From the NCBI GenBank assembly GCA_031296755.1, contig JAUMMZ010000047.1, forward strand, positions 1-64,000: a stretch of 64,000 bases of DNA. Reading direction: 5' to 3'. Each line of letters opens with the position of its first letter. Position 1 is the stretch's first letter. Source of the stretch: Collinsella sp. (GTDB lineage Bacteria; Actinomycetota; Coriobacteriia; Coriobacteriales; Coriobacteriaceae). Under the pieces are notes generated by a model. It did not search any database and was not told the origin of the DNA. It saw nothing but the letters and a program-made list of their open reading frames with translations. Position numbers and translations under genes: made by a program. Shown here one piece after another: positions 27,001-35,347 of this stretch.

Positions 27001-27749
27001 CCTTCCGTGCCGCCGGTGCCGAGGCCGACACCTTCGTGATCAACAACCTCACGCCCGAGGCCGTCGCCGAGAGCACCCACGAGCTTGCCCGCCGCATCCG
27101 TGCAAGCCAGATCGTTATGATCCCCGGCGGCTTCTCGGGCGGCGACGAGCCCGACGGCTCTGCCAAGTTCATCACGGCGTTCTTCCGCGCTCCCGAGGTC
27201 ACCGAGGCAGTCCGCGACCTGCTCAAGGCCCGCGATGGCCTGATGCTGGGCATCTGCAACGGCTTCCAGGCCCTGATCAAGCTCGGCCTGGTGCCCTACG
27301 GCGACATCGTCGACGCCACGCCCGATGCGCCCACGTTGACGTTCAACACCATCGGTCGCCACCAGAGCCGTCTGGTGCGCACCCGCATCTCGTCCAACTT
27401 GTCCCCGTGGCTGTCGCAGTGCAGCCTGGACGACCCCTATACCGTCGCCATCAGCCACGGCGAGGGCCGCTTTGTCGCCAATGACGAAGTGCTCGCCCAG
27501 CTGATCGCCAACGGCCAGGTCGCCACGCAGTACGTGGGCGAGAACGGCAAACCCAGCATGGACCTTTCCGTCAACCCCAACGGCTCCGCACTCGCCATCG
27601 AGGGCATCACGAGCCCCGACGGCCGTGTCCTGGGCAAGATGGGCCATGCCGAGCGTCGCGGCGACAACCTGTACTGCAACGTGCCCGAGCATGTCCCCGG
27701 CGACAAATTCATGCCGATCTTTGAGAGCGGCGTAGCCTACTTCGCTTAA
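24003..27749 (+). CDS. purL: Phosphoribosylformylglycinamidine synthase (single-chain PurLQ)
   Basis: A 1248-residue enzyme converting FGAR, ATP and glutamine to FGAM in purine synthesis. Order: PurS-like N-terminus, synthetase domains with SDHCRHTTFGT (about 218) and NETHNHPTEIEPFGGAAT (about 315), then a C-terminal class I glutaminase with nucleophile Cys near 1083 (LGICNGFQ) and His/Glu near 1215 (GHAER). Many Gram-positives split this into PurS, PurQ and PurL; the fused form of about 1240 residues is also known in clostridia. AGGCAGGA precedes the ATG. No other pur genes are adjacent. A strong terminator follows. Confidence 0.96.
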   Translation: MVSRIYVEKKPGFDVEAQQLKGELTEILGIKGIEALRIINRYDVEGIDEELFRSCVPTVFSEPQVDVTYDELPASDGAVFAVEFLPGQFDQRADSASECVQLISQGERPAVRSAKVYMISGALDEAAIDAIKHYVVNPVEARIASLDLPETLYMETPEPQPVEVLDGFRKLDEAGLAAFIADRGLAMDEADIAFCQQYFRDEDRDPTITEIRVIDTYWSDHCRHTTFGTVLDDVTIDDAVVQQAFDRYMEMRHELGRDAKPVCLMDMGTIGAKYLKKTGVMTDVDESEEINACTVKVKVDVDGEDQDWLFLFKNETHNHPTEIEPFGGAATCVGGAIRDPLSGRSYVYQAMRVTGAGDPTVPVSETLEGKLPQRKLVTTAAAGYSSYGNQIGLATGQVNELYHPGYVAKRMEVGAVVGATPANHVRRECPAPTDKIILLGGRTGRDGIGGATGSSKTQNTESIETSGAEVQKGNAPVERKLQRLFRRGDACRLIKRCNDFGAGGVSVAVGELADGLYVDLDTVTKKYDGLDGTELAISESQERMACAVADGDVEEFMGYAAEENLEATVIAEVTAEPRMRMAWNGVAIVDLSREFLNSNGAPKHQVAHVCARSVWQPSWAGTTLAERMTSLVTDLNVASNKGLSERFDSTIGAATVLMPFGGKTQLTPSSAMVAKFPVGGETTTASAMAWGFNPYLMEADQFAGAYLSVVESIAKLVAAGFEHKRAYLSFQEYFERLRTEAERWGKPTAAVLGALMAQVDLGAGAIGGKDSMSGSFEDETGELNVPPTLISFAVAVGKAARAVSPEFKGLTHRVVRIAPATYGEDYRPDAQQLLAAFDAVEALTATGNALAISTPGYGCGAESLFKMCVGNQIGIELAEDVDVESLFTPLYGSFIVELAEDAELPEVADGVVVEPLGTTVEGYVIDTGSEVIELAELQEAWESGIEGVFAYRSAGETPEVETIDFRAKDIHVYGGAKIARPRVIIPVFPGNNCEYDSARAFRAAGAEADTFVINNLTPEAVAESTHELARRIRASQIVMIPGGFSGGDEPDGSAKFITAFFRAPEVTEAVRDLLKARDGLMLGICNGFQALIKLGLVPYGDIVDATPDAPTLTFNTIGRHQSRLVRTRISSNLSPWLSQCSLDDPYTVAISHGEGRFVANDEVLAQLIANGQVATQYVGENGKPSMDLSVNPNGSALAIEGITSPDGRVLGKMGHAERRGDNLYCNVPEHVPGDKFMPIFESGVAYFA

Positions 27750-27786
27750 TACGTTCCCATCGGGTACAATCCCCTCGGGTAACAAC

Positions 27787-27823
27787 ACCCGCCACCGGCA
27801 CGCCCGGTGGCGGGTTCTTTTTT
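27787..27823 (+). terminator. Terminator of purL
   Basis: ACCCGCCACCGG pairs with CCGGTGGCGGGT around a short loop, followed by TCTTTTTT. Located 37 nt past the purL stop and 28 nt before the next start. Confidence 0.9.
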
Positions 27824-27850
27824 GCTTCGCGCGTATAGGAGAAGAACATC

Positions 27851-28786
27851 ATGGAAAGCCGCAAGCCGTATCTCGCCACCCTGCCCGGACTCATCCTGGG
27901 CTGCCTCGTTTGCTGCGCGCTCTGGGGGTCGGCTTTCCCCTGCATCAAAATCGGCTACGGCCTCTTTGGCATCCCGGCGCACGACAGCGCCTCGCAGCTG
28001 CTCTTCGCCGGTCTGCGCTTCACCCTTGCCGGCATGCTGGTCATTGTTGGCATGAGCGTGGCCCAGCGCCGTCCGCTCGTTCCGCAAGCGCGTGATATCA
28101 AGCCCATATGTATCCTGTCGCTCTTCCAGACTATCGGGCAGTACTTCTTTTTCTACCTGGGACTCTCGCGCGCCAGTGCCATGTCGAGTTCCATCATCGA
28201 GGCCAGCGCCAACTTCCTAGCCATCCTCTTTGCCGCTCTGGCGTTTCGCACCGAGAAGCTCAATACGGCCAAGGTGCTCGGCTGCGTACTGGGCTTTGCC
28301 GGCGTCGCGCTCGTCAACCTTTCGGGCGCGGACGGCACCCTTGGCTTTACGCTCGACGGCGAGGGTTTTATCCTGGCCTCCACCGTCGCGGGTGCCCTTT
28401 CGACCTGCCTGATCGGCATCTTCTCGCGCGAGCACGACGGCGTCTTGCTTGCCGGGTGGCAGTTCTTGGTCGGCGGCCTGGCCCTCACCGCCATCGGCTT
28501 TTTGATGGGTGGCGCGCTCTCCCCCACGGCGATTGCCCCCGCCATCACGCTCATCATCTACATGGCGCTTATCTCCGCGGTCGCCTACTCGCTGTGGTCG
28601 CGCCTGCTTGCCGTCAACCCCGTCAGCCGCGTCTCGGTCTTTGGGTTTATGAACCCCGTCTTTGGTGTGCTGCTGAGCGCGCTACTGCTCGGCGAGGGTG
28701 CTGGCACGAGCCCCGTTACCGTCATCGTTGCCCTGCTATTGGTCTGCGGCGGCATCATCATCGTCAACAAACCCAAAAAAGCCTAG
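27851..28786 (+). CDS. DMT superfamily (EamA) transporter
   Basis: A 311-residue membrane protein with ten hydrophobic segments arranged as two EamA repeats. The first half has the typical GLSRASAMSSSIIEASANFLAILF, and the second half mirrors it with NPVSRVSVFGFMNPVFGVLLSALLLGE. EamA proteins mostly export metabolites or amino acids; the substrate is unknown. AGGAGAAG precedes the ATG. It is separated from purL by a terminator, so it probably has its own promoter. Confidence 0.88.
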   Translation: MESRKPYLATLPGLILGCLVCCALWGSAFPCIKIGYGLFGIPAHDSASQLLFAGLRFTLAGMLVIVGMSVAQRRPLVPQARDIKPICILSLFQTIGQYFFFYLGLSRASAMSSSIIEASANFLAILFAALAFRTEKLNTAKVLGCVLGFAGVALVNLSGADGTLGFTLDGEGFILASTVAGALSTCLIGIFSREHDGVLLAGWQFLVGGLALTAIGFLMGGALSPTAIAPAITLIIYMALISAVAYSLWSRLLAVNPVSRVSVFGFMNPVFGVLLSALLLGEGAGTSPVTVIVALLLVCGGIIIVNKPKKA

Positions 28787-28887
28787 CGAGCTACCCTTAT
28801 TTAGCAGAGAGGATTCACATACTTTAGCTTAATGGAGTACATCAGTGAGCTGAGGGCCGCCACGCACGCAAGCGTGCACCCCTTTTC

Positions 28888-30030
28888 CTAGCGTATCTGG
28901 ACGCCGGCTTTCTTTTTCTCGGCCTTGACGCGGTAGAGCTCCGCATCGGCAGCGCGAAGTAAGTCTTGCCAGGTATCAACACTATCGCCGACCCGCGCGT
29001 AACCGATGGACATCCGCAATGCATACGGCACCTCGGCACGAGCGAGCTCGTCGTTAATCGCCGAACACAGGTCTATGATGTCCTGTTCCGCCGCAGCCTT
29101 CTGGAGCACCACGAACTCATCGCCGCCATAACGTGCGATAAAACCACCAGACGCCGAGCAGACCTCTTTGAGCGTAGCAGATATGACCTGGAGAGCATGG
29201 TCGCCCTCCACATGTCCATAGCGATCGTTAATCAGCTTAAAGCCGTCGGCGTCCATCATAAGCAGATACACATCATCGGCCTGATCAGCACCCGAGAACA
29301 GCGACAGCATATAGGTCTCAAAACGGTTGCGATTGTTAAGGCCAGTCAACGGGTCGGTCGAGATCAGCTGCTCCTGACAGATGATATAGAGCAGCAACAT
29401 GCTAATCATTATGCCGACACAAAGGCCAGGCACCGAGTATACGATCTGAAAGGTACCGCCCACCAGAGCGGGAACCGCAAAAAAGGCGAGGGTGCGATAA
29501 ATGGCCTTCTTTTGCAGGCTTTCGACTTTTCGAGCCTGAATAAAGGCATGCAAGGACGTATATATGACGTAGCAGTAGCTAACGATAGGCTGAATCATAT
29601 AAAGCGCTCCGCGACGATATACGCCCCGCGCATCGATATAGAACATAGCGTGCGTCCAGTAGCTGGTAAATGCCAGAACGACCACCAATGCGGTTGGCAA
29701 CGTTAAAAGTACCACCCTATAGGGCGTGGTCAGGAGCCGTGAGCCCTGCATCGTCTCGGAATAGAAAAACCAAATGAGGCACGCGATGGCGAACAGCGAA
29801 AACGAAACCGCGTTGGAAATCCAGTTGGCCGTGATGCCTACAGGAGTGCTCACGCCGTCCGAGAGCGTCCAGATCATATCGAAGAAAATGTAGGCAGCAG
29901 ACGTGTAGCCCAGCATGCTAAACAAAAGCTGCTGGGTGCTCGAGAACAGGGAGCGACGGCTTCGTACGGCAAGTCCGATAAGAATAATCATGCACAGCAG
30001 GAATATCTCGATCTTGAGTGCCTTTACCAC
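28888..30030 (-). CDS. Membrane-bound diguanylate cyclase (GGDEF)
   Basis: A 380-residue protein with about six hydrophobic segments in residues 1-210 and a C-terminal GGDEF domain (about 220-380). The active site is intact (RYGGDEF near 300), with STDPLTGLNNRN at the domain start and DADGFKLINDRYGH upstream, so it should make cyclic di-GMP. The RxxD product-inhibition site usually found just before the active loop is absent. The membrane part is not a recognised sensor fold. GTG at 30030 is chosen because GGGAGGG lies 6 nt before it; TTG at 30048 overlaps that site. Monocistronic. Confidence 0.88.
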   Translation of the reverse strand: MVKALKIEIFLLCMIILIGLAVRSRRSLFSSTQQLLFSMLGYTSAAYIFFDMIWTLSDGVSTPVGITANWISNAVSFSLFAIACLIWFFYSETMQGSRLLTTPYRVVLLTLPTALVVVLAFTSYWTHAMFYIDARGVYRRGALYMIQPIVSYCYVIYTSLHAFIQARKVESLQKKAIYRTLAFFAVPALVGGTFQIVYSVPGLCVGIMISMLLLYIICQEQLISTDPLTGLNNRNRFETYMLSLFSGADQADDVYLLMMDADGFKLINDRYGHVEGDHALQVISATLKEVCSASGGFIARYGGDEFVVLQKAAAEQDIIDLCSAINDELARAEVPYALRMSIGYARVGDSVDTWQDLLRAADAELYRVKAEKKKAGVQIR

Positions 30031-30218
30031 TAGACGCCCTCCCTTCAATATCCAAGTGGCCAGAATCGCCCAATTCGAATCTGGGCAACAAACACCCCCT
30101 ACTCCGCAGGAGTAAGGGGAATAATAGCAGAGCGACCGAACGTCACTGCAAGACAGCTCTCGTTCGGGCGCTCAAACGGCGCGAGTTGCACGCCGGAATC
30201 ATTGATGGGTATCGATTG

Positions 30219-31241
30219 CTACTCGCCATCGATGTCGGTCGCGACAGCCTCTTCGATGGCCTCGACACCGGCAGGCGACAGGTCTTCCTTGCTCTGGCAG
30301 AACTTCTTATCGACCCAGCCGGTCAGAATCGGGGCCATGATTGCCGTGATGATGACGGCAGTGGCGATCTGCGCATACGCGGTGGGCGCAAGCTCGGCAT
30401 AGCGCGGAGCGACCTCGGCGAGGGCGACCGGCGTGGTCATGGCCGTGCCGGCAATGGTGGAACATGCCACAGCCGCCTTACCATTGCCGCCACACAGGCG
30501 CTCGAAGGCAAAGGTAATGGGACCGACGATAAAGAGCGTGATGAGGCCCAGCAGGATGCCCGAAATGCCACCGGCGATGAAGCTCGAAAGGCTCATGGAC
30601 GCACCGAGCTGAAAACCAATTACAGCGATCGCGGGATTGGCGCCGGGAACCAGCAGGTTCTTGATAAACGGGAACAAGTTGCCCAGGACCATGCCGATAA
30701 CAAGCGGCAGGATGGATCCGATGATGGTGCCGACGGGGATGTTGGCGAGACCCGAAACACCAAGGATGATCATCGTGACGGCGGGGCCGGCCGTAAAGAA
30801 CAGGATACCGACAGCGCCCTGCTCGGACTCATCGCCGAACTCGCCCATGATGCCCGTATAGAGCGCCATGTTGCAAAACGTAATGCCGCCGATGATGGAA
30901 ACCGAGCTCAGGCCTAAAAAGTTATCGTTAAAGAAGTACGCGACGCCCAGACCCAGCGCGGCTGCCACTACAAGCTTAGGAATCAGCACGACGATGCCGG
31001 TCTTGATGGCGCCCGGCGTGGACTTAAAGCTGATGCCGGCGCCCACGAACAGCAAGATCGCGGCAACGATGGTGTTGGAGCCGCCGCGGCAGGCAGCCGT
31101 AAAGAAGCCGCCGACCTCAAAGACCTGCGGGCAGAAGGTATTGAGCAAAAGGCCGACGATCATCGGATAGATCATGATGTCGCCCGGGATGCGCGGTACC
31201 TTGAATTTCTTTTGCTCGCTGGCGGTCGCTTCCTGTGCCAT
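30219..31241 (-). CDS. kdgT: 2-keto-3-deoxygluconate permease family
   Basis: A 340-residue membrane protein with about ten hydrophobic segments that matches KdgT along its length (for example GGITFCNMALYTGIMGEFGDE and STIAGTAMTTPVALAEVAP). KdgT imports 2-keto-3-deoxygluconate, a pectin and hexuronate breakdown product, with protons. No KDG kinase or aldolase lies nearby, so the pathway context is missing. GGGGGT precedes the ATG at 31241. Single gene. Confidence 0.9.
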   Translation of the reverse strand: MAQEATASEQKKFKVPRIPGDIMIYPMIVGLLLNTFCPQVFEVGGFFTAACRGGSNTIVAAILLFVGAGISFKSTPGAIKTGIVVLIPKLVVAAALGLGVAYFFNDNFLGLSSVSIIGGITFCNMALYTGIMGEFGDESEQGAVGILFFTAGPAVTMIILGVSGLANIPVGTIIGSILPLVIGMVLGNLFPFIKNLLVPGANPAIAVIGFQLGASMSLSSFIAGGISGILLGLITLFIVGPITFAFERLCGGNGKAAVACSTIAGTAMTTPVALAEVAPRYAELAPTAYAQIATAVIITAIMAPILTGWVDKKFCQSKEDLSPAGVEAIEEAVATDIDGE

Positions 31242-31382
31242 GAAACCCCCATTTCCGCTGACGCAGAACAAAAGCCCACGTCACGCTTTGCTACAGTAAA
31301 GTTTGACCATGGTACCAGAAGAAGCAGACCGCCTCGGTGAGAAATTCGATTCGTTAGGCCGGGACGATAACGCGTCCTGCTC

Positions 31383-31706
31383 CTATACGAGGCTCAAAAC
31401 GATATAGAACACGATGCCCGAAACGCAGCACCACAACATCGACTTTGTCTTGATTGCCACCGCCACGACGCCGGTGGCCGCAATCCAGGGAACCAAGGCA
31501 GGCCAGAGTCCCGCGTCGAACGCGCCGGGGTTCACCAAGTCGTTGGCGACCAGCGCGGCAAAGGCAGCGGGCGGGATATAGCCCAGGGCCTCGGTAATGC
31601 GGGGCGACAGGGTCCGCCCGCGCAAGGCGAACGCCGGCGCGATGCGAAAGAACGCGATAGCAGCCCACGACGACAGCCACAGAACCAAGAACTCGTTAGC
31701 GGGCAT
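31383..31706 (-). CDS. azlD: Branched-chain amino acid exporter subunit AzlD
   Basis: A 107-residue, very hydrophobic protein with about four membrane segments, starting MPANEFLVLWLSSWAAIAF and including RITEALGYIPPAAFAALVAND, typical of AzlD. Together with AzlC it forms a branched-chain amino acid (azaleucine) efflux pump. The ATG at 31706 follows AGAGGTG and overlaps the azlC stop by 11 nt. Other frames here also stay open, but only this one gives an AzlD protein. Confidence 0.9.
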   Translation of the reverse strand: MPANEFLVLWLSSWAAIAFFRIAPAFALRGRTLSPRITEALGYIPPAAFAALVANDLVNPGAFDAGLWPALVPWIAATGVVAVAIKTKSMLWCCVSGIVFYIVLSLV

Positions 31707-32388
31707 CGCGGGCACCTCTTCCGTCAAATACAGCATCGCACGCCAGCGCAATGGCAATGCCGACCACGACGCTTGCCGGCACGGCAATATTCGCGAGGCC
31801 CAAGAACTTGCATACGGCGACGGACACCGCGCCCGAAACCGCCGCGACAACGTTACCGCGCGACAGCCGCTGCGAAAAGAGCAGGCAGATAAAGAGCGAG
31901 GTGCAGACAAAGGCTGCAATGGCGGTGGGAACATCGACAACGGCGCCGACGATGGCGCCCATCGTACACGAAACGCCCCATGTTGCGATGAGGATTACGT
32001 TGAGCACAAAGGACTCGCGCGGGCCCCAATCCTCCCCTTCAACCAACTTGGCAAGCGAGATGCCATATGCCTCCTCGGTAAGTGTCGCGGCAACAGCCAG
32101 CGTCTGACGCTTCGAGGCACCCCTCAGATGCGGTGCGATCGATGCCGAGTAAAGCGCAAAGCGCGAGGAGATTGCGGCGACGCTCGCGACGATCGATGCT
32201 GCAGGCACACCCGCCAGCCACAGGTTGCAGATCATAAACTGGCCGCTGCCCGTCACAAACGTACTGCTTAGAGCAAAGACCATCCAGGGCTCCATTCCCG
32301 TCTGCCCCATGATCATTCCGCACGGCGCGCCTATTGCAACATAGGTAAGCATCACTGGCCAGACGGTTCTAACGATTTTGAGCACCAT
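31696..32388 (-). CDS. azlC: Branched-chain amino acid exporter subunit AzlC
   Basis: A 230-residue membrane protein of the AzlC family: the N-terminal PCGMIMGQTGMEPW and FVTGSGQFMICNLW, then RFALYSASIAPHLR and TEEAYGISLA. It partners AzlD in efflux of branched-chain amino acids, which complements the liv importer 12 kb away. AGGATGAG lies about 7 nt before the ATG at 32388. First gene of azlCD. Confidence 0.9.
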   Translation of the reverse strand: MVLKIVRTVWPVMLTYVAIGAPCGMIMGQTGMEPWMVFALSSTFVTGSGQFMICNLWLAGVPAASIVASVAAISSRFALYSASIAPHLRGASKRQTLAVAATLTEEAYGISLAKLVEGEDWGPRESFVLNVILIATWGVSCTMGAIVGAVVDVPTAIAAFVCTSLFICLLFSQRLSRGNVVAAVSGAVSVAVCKFLGLANIAVPASVVVGIAIALACDAVFDGRGARDAR

Positions 32389-32514
32389 ACGTTTCTCATC
32401 CTGACAAGGTCTCCGAGCCGCATGTAGCGACACGGCAGAATCATCATCCGGCAGCAACCGAGTTCACCTACAATTGCCACCGGATCGAAAGACACAACTT
32501 TTTAGGAAGTCATT

Positions 32515-33327
32515 ATGACAGCTATCGATCGAGACCGGGCGCGCGCGGCCTTCAAAAGCTACACCGATGCCTACGACGCCACCAACCCACGCATCGCGCT
32601 CAAAATCGAGCATACGTACCACGTGGCCGAGGCATGCGATGCCGTAGCGCGCGAGCAGGGCTGGTCGTCAGAAGATATTGACCTGGCATGGCTTTGCGGC
32701 CTGCTACACGATATGGGCCGCTTTGAGCAGCTGCGACGCTGGGACACCTTTAAGGACGCCGAGAGCATGAGCCATGCGGCGCTGGGCATCGAGGTCCTCT
32801 TTGGCGAGAATCCCGCCGATGCACCCGCCGTAACGAGCATCCGCGACTTTATCGATGACCCGGCAGAAGATGAGCTCATCCGAGCGAGCATTGCCTATCA
32901 CAGCGATTTCCGTCTACCCGCGCAGCTCGACGAGCGCACGCGGAGCTTCTGCGATATCGTGCGCGATGGCGACAAGATCGACATTATGCGCACCATCGCC
33001 GACAGCACTGTCGACACTATCCTCAAGGTGGACGAGAAGACGTTTCTCGGCAGCCGTTTCTCGTCGCCGACACTTGCCGCCTTTGACGAGCACCGCTGCG
33101 TCGCACGCGATGAGCGCGATGAGCCCGCCGACTTCTTGGTGGGGCTTATCTGCTTTATGTTTGAGCTCGTCTATCCAGCAAGCCGCGCGCTGGCGCGCGA
33201 ACAGGGCGATATCCACCGCCTGCTCGACGCGCCCTTTGGCATTACGCGGCCCTTTACCGACCCCGCCACGCAGGCAACTTGGAGCCGCCTAAAGGACGAG
33301 ATGCGCGACTGGCTGGCGCGCGCCTAG
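32515..33327 (+). CDS. HD-domain phosphohydrolase
   Basis: A 270-residue protein with an N-terminal HD domain: a His in KIEHTYHVAE near 38, the HD pair in LCGLLHDMGRFEQ near 64, and later conserved His/Asp (SIAYHSDFR and VRDGDKIDIMR). HD domains hydrolyse phosphomonoesters or nucleotides using bound metals; the substrate is not evident. TTAGGAAG precedes the ATG. Its stop overlaps the convergent EtfA stop through a shared CTAG. Confidence 0.85.
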   Translation: MTAIDRDRARAAFKSYTDAYDATNPRIALKIEHTYHVAEACDAVAREQGWSSEDIDLAWLCGLLHDMGRFEQLRRWDTFKDAESMSHAALGIEVLFGENPADAPAVTSIRDFIDDPAEDELIRASIAYHSDFRLPAQLDERTRSFCDIVRDGDKIDIMRTIADSTVDTILKVDEKTFLGSRFSSPTLAAFDEHRCVARDERDEPADFLVGLICFMFELVYPASRALAREQGDIHRLLDAPFGITRPFTDPATQATWSRLKDEMRDWLARA

Positions 33328-34529
33328 CGCTCAAGCTGGGCCAGCAGCTCCTCGACGACCTCGACGGCGTCCCCAACAACCTTGTACTGGGCAGCACCGA
33401 AAATGGGGGCATCCGGGTCCTCGTTGATGGCGATGATGCACTCCGCCCCACCGATGCCGGCAAGATGTTGGATGGCGCCCGAAACACCGATACTCACGAG
33501 AAGCCTGGGCGAAACCGATACGCCCGTCTGGCCAATCTGGTGGCGATACTCCAGCCAACCCGCCTCCACGACGGGACGCGTGCAACCAAGCTCGGCACCC
33601 AGAGCCTCGGCGAGCCTTCGCATCAACGGCAGGTTTTTCTTGGAACCAATGCCGCGACCCACCACGACCAGGCGCTCGGCATTGGCGATCGAGGGCTGCT
33701 GTCCCCACTCCTCGGCGGGAATCGAGATTTCGACGCGGGCCTTAACGTCTTCTGCAAGCGCCACCTGGGTGATCGTGCCGGAGCGGCCGTAGTCGAAGTC
33801 GGGCGCCTTAAAGATGCCGGGACGCACTGTTGCCATCTGGGGACGGTGATGGGGGCAGACGATGGTGGCCATCAGGTTGCCGCCAAACGCCGGGCGCGTC
33901 TGCTGCAACAGACCCGTCTCCGTATCCATCGAAAGCACGGTGCAATCAGCCGTAAGGCCCGTCTGCAAGCGGACGGCAACGCCGGGCGCCAGCTCGCGAC
34001 CAAAGGCGGTCGCGCCGTAGAGGATGGCCTCGGGCTTGCGCTCGGCTACCAGATCGCAGATCAGACGAGCATAGACTTCCGCGTCGTTTTGACGCAGACG
34101 CTCGTCGCGACAGGCCAGCACTTCGTCGGCGCCGGCGCAAACCAAATGCTCAAGCTCCTCGAGTGAACTCTCGGGGCTCACGCCGACTAGTGCCACCAAA
34201 CGGCAGCCGCGGGCATCGGCAAGCTCGCGGCCCTTGCCCATGAGCTCATAGGCCACAGGGGCTACAGTGTCATGCTCGTCAGTCTGAACGAATACCCAAA
34301 TATCTCGATACGCGTCGAGGTCCACCGTGCCGACGGCTTCATCGCGCTCGATCGAGATGGCGTTAACGGGACAGGCGTCGACGCAGCCGCCGCACAGGAT
34401 GCAGCCGTCGGTTACGCGGGCGCAGCGGTTTGGCCGCTCACCCTCCACCACAATACCGCCCGAGGCGCAGGCACGAACGCAGCGACCGCAGCCGATGCAG
34501 GCTTCGCTATCGATAATCAGTCCGCTCAT
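33324..34529 (-). CDS. etfA: Electron transfer flavoprotein alpha subunit with ferredoxin domain (LctC-like)
   Basis: A 401-residue EtfA. Residues 1-60 form a ferredoxin domain with two 4Fe-4S motifs (C11-x2-C14-x2-C17-x3-C21 and C43-x2-C46-x2-C49-x3-C53-P). Then comes the EtfA Rossmann part and a C-terminal FAD-binding domain (LVVVGRGIGSKKNLPLMRRLA and GVSGAIQHLAGI). An extra ferredoxin domain on EtfA is the feature of LctC in the electron-confurcating lactate dehydrogenase of Acetobacterium woodii. It follows etfB with its ATG abutting the etfB stop, and closes the lctD-etfB-etfA set. Confidence 0.92.
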   Translation of the reverse strand: MSGLIIDSEACIGCGRCVRACASGGIVVEGERPNRCARVTDGCILCGGCVDACPVNAISIERDEAVGTVDLDAYRDIWVFVQTDEHDTVAPVAYELMGKGRELADARGCRLVALVGVSPESSLEELEHLVCAGADEVLACRDERLRQNDAEVYARLICDLVAERKPEAILYGATAFGRELAPGVAVRLQTGLTADCTVLSMDTETGLLQQTRPAFGGNLMATIVCPHHRPQMATVRPGIFKAPDFDYGRSGTITQVALAEDVKARVEISIPAEEWGQQPSIANAERLVVVGRGIGSKKNLPLMRRLAEALGAELGCTRPVVEAGWLEYRHQIGQTGVSVSPRLLVSIGVSGAIQHLAGIGGAECIIAINEDPDAPIFGAAQYKVVGDAVEVVEELLAQLER

Positions 34530-35345
34530 CTATGCCATCCCCTCGATAATCTTGGCAAGCTTTGCCGCCTGCTCGGTCGGTGTGCCCTCAACGGCTTCGC
34601 ACGTTTGATCGCGGTCGGGCACAAACGAGCGCACGACCTGCGTCGGCGAGCCAGCAAGGCCGCAACGCGCGGGGTCGGCATGCACGTCGGCAGCGCTGAC
34701 CACGCACACGTCCGCCTCCTCTGCCGCACGAATACCGGCAATGCTCGGCATGCGCAGCTGGCCAATCTCTTTGGCAGTTGTCATCGCGCAGGGCATCTCC
34801 AGATACACGGTCTCCTCGCCGGCATCGCATCCGTGAACGAACGCCAGCGAACCGCACGTCGTAAAGCCCGCGCTCTGCACGCAGCTCACATCGGTCACGC
34901 AGGGAATCTCGAAGGCGCCGGCAAGCTCGGGACCAATCTGGGCCGTATCGCCGTCCACCGCCATCTTGCCGCAGATAAGCAGGTCGAAGTCCTCGTCGAA
35001 CGCCTCGATACCGCATTTGAGGGCATACGTGGTCGCCAAGGTATCGGCACCTGCAAAGGCGCGATCGGTTAGCAGCAGCGCGTCGTCGGCGCCACGGGCG
35101 ATGCAGTCGCGCAGCAGCGCTTCGGTCGCGGGAATACCCATCGACACCACCGTCACGCGCACATCCATGCCAAAGCCGATAAAGTCGTCCTTGAGCGCCA
35201 GCGCGCACTCCAGGGCACTCGCATCAAAGGGATTGATGACCGCCTGCTTGCCGTCGCGCACAATGGTATTGGTCTTGGGGTCCATCTTGACCTCGGTGCT
35301 TCCCGGCACCGCCTTGACGCACACCACCATATGGAAATCGCTCAT
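34530..35345 (-). CDS. etfB: Electron transfer flavoprotein beta subunit (LctB-like)
   Basis: A 271-residue EtfB: VVCVKAVPGSTEVKMD at the N-terminus, NPFDASALECALAL, DLLICGKMAVDGDTAQIGPELA (the region that holds AMP or, in bifurcating forms, FAD), and the signature region ALPCAM. With EtfA it carries electrons between the dehydrogenase, ferredoxin and NAD. The DGDTAQ sequence is seen in both bifurcating and ordinary EtfB, so bifurcation rests on context. ATG at 35345 with AAAGGGGG about 9 nt upstream; its start overlaps the lctD stop. Confidence 0.92.
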   Translation of the reverse strand: MSDFHMVVCVKAVPGSTEVKMDPKTNTIVRDGKQAVINPFDASALECALALKDDFIGFGMDVRVTVVSMGIPATEALLRDCIARGADDALLLTDRAFAGADTLATTYALKCGIEAFDEDFDLLICGKMAVDGDTAQIGPELAGAFEIPCVTDVSCVQSAGFTTCGSLAFVHGCDAGEETVYLEMPCAMTTAKEIGQLRMPSIAGIRAAEEADVCVVSAADVHADPARCGLAGSPTQVVRSFVPDRDQTCEAVEGTPTEQAAKLAKIIEGMA

Positions 35346-35347
35346 CT

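Noticed and set aside
23985..27788. A 1267-codon open frame on the minus strand, antisense to purL
   Set aside because: It is the mirror of a highly GC-biased gene; the translation is repetitive Gly/Asp/Leu-rich with no family signature, while the plus strand gives a perfect FGAM synthase.
31354..31680. Alternative minus-strand frame in the azlD region
   Set aside because: Arg/Cys-rich translation without hydrophobic segments; the frame ending at 31383 gives a normal AzlD.
32515..34529. HD phosphohydrolase as part of the etf operon
   Set aside because: It is on the opposite strand and merely shares a CTAG with the etfA stop.
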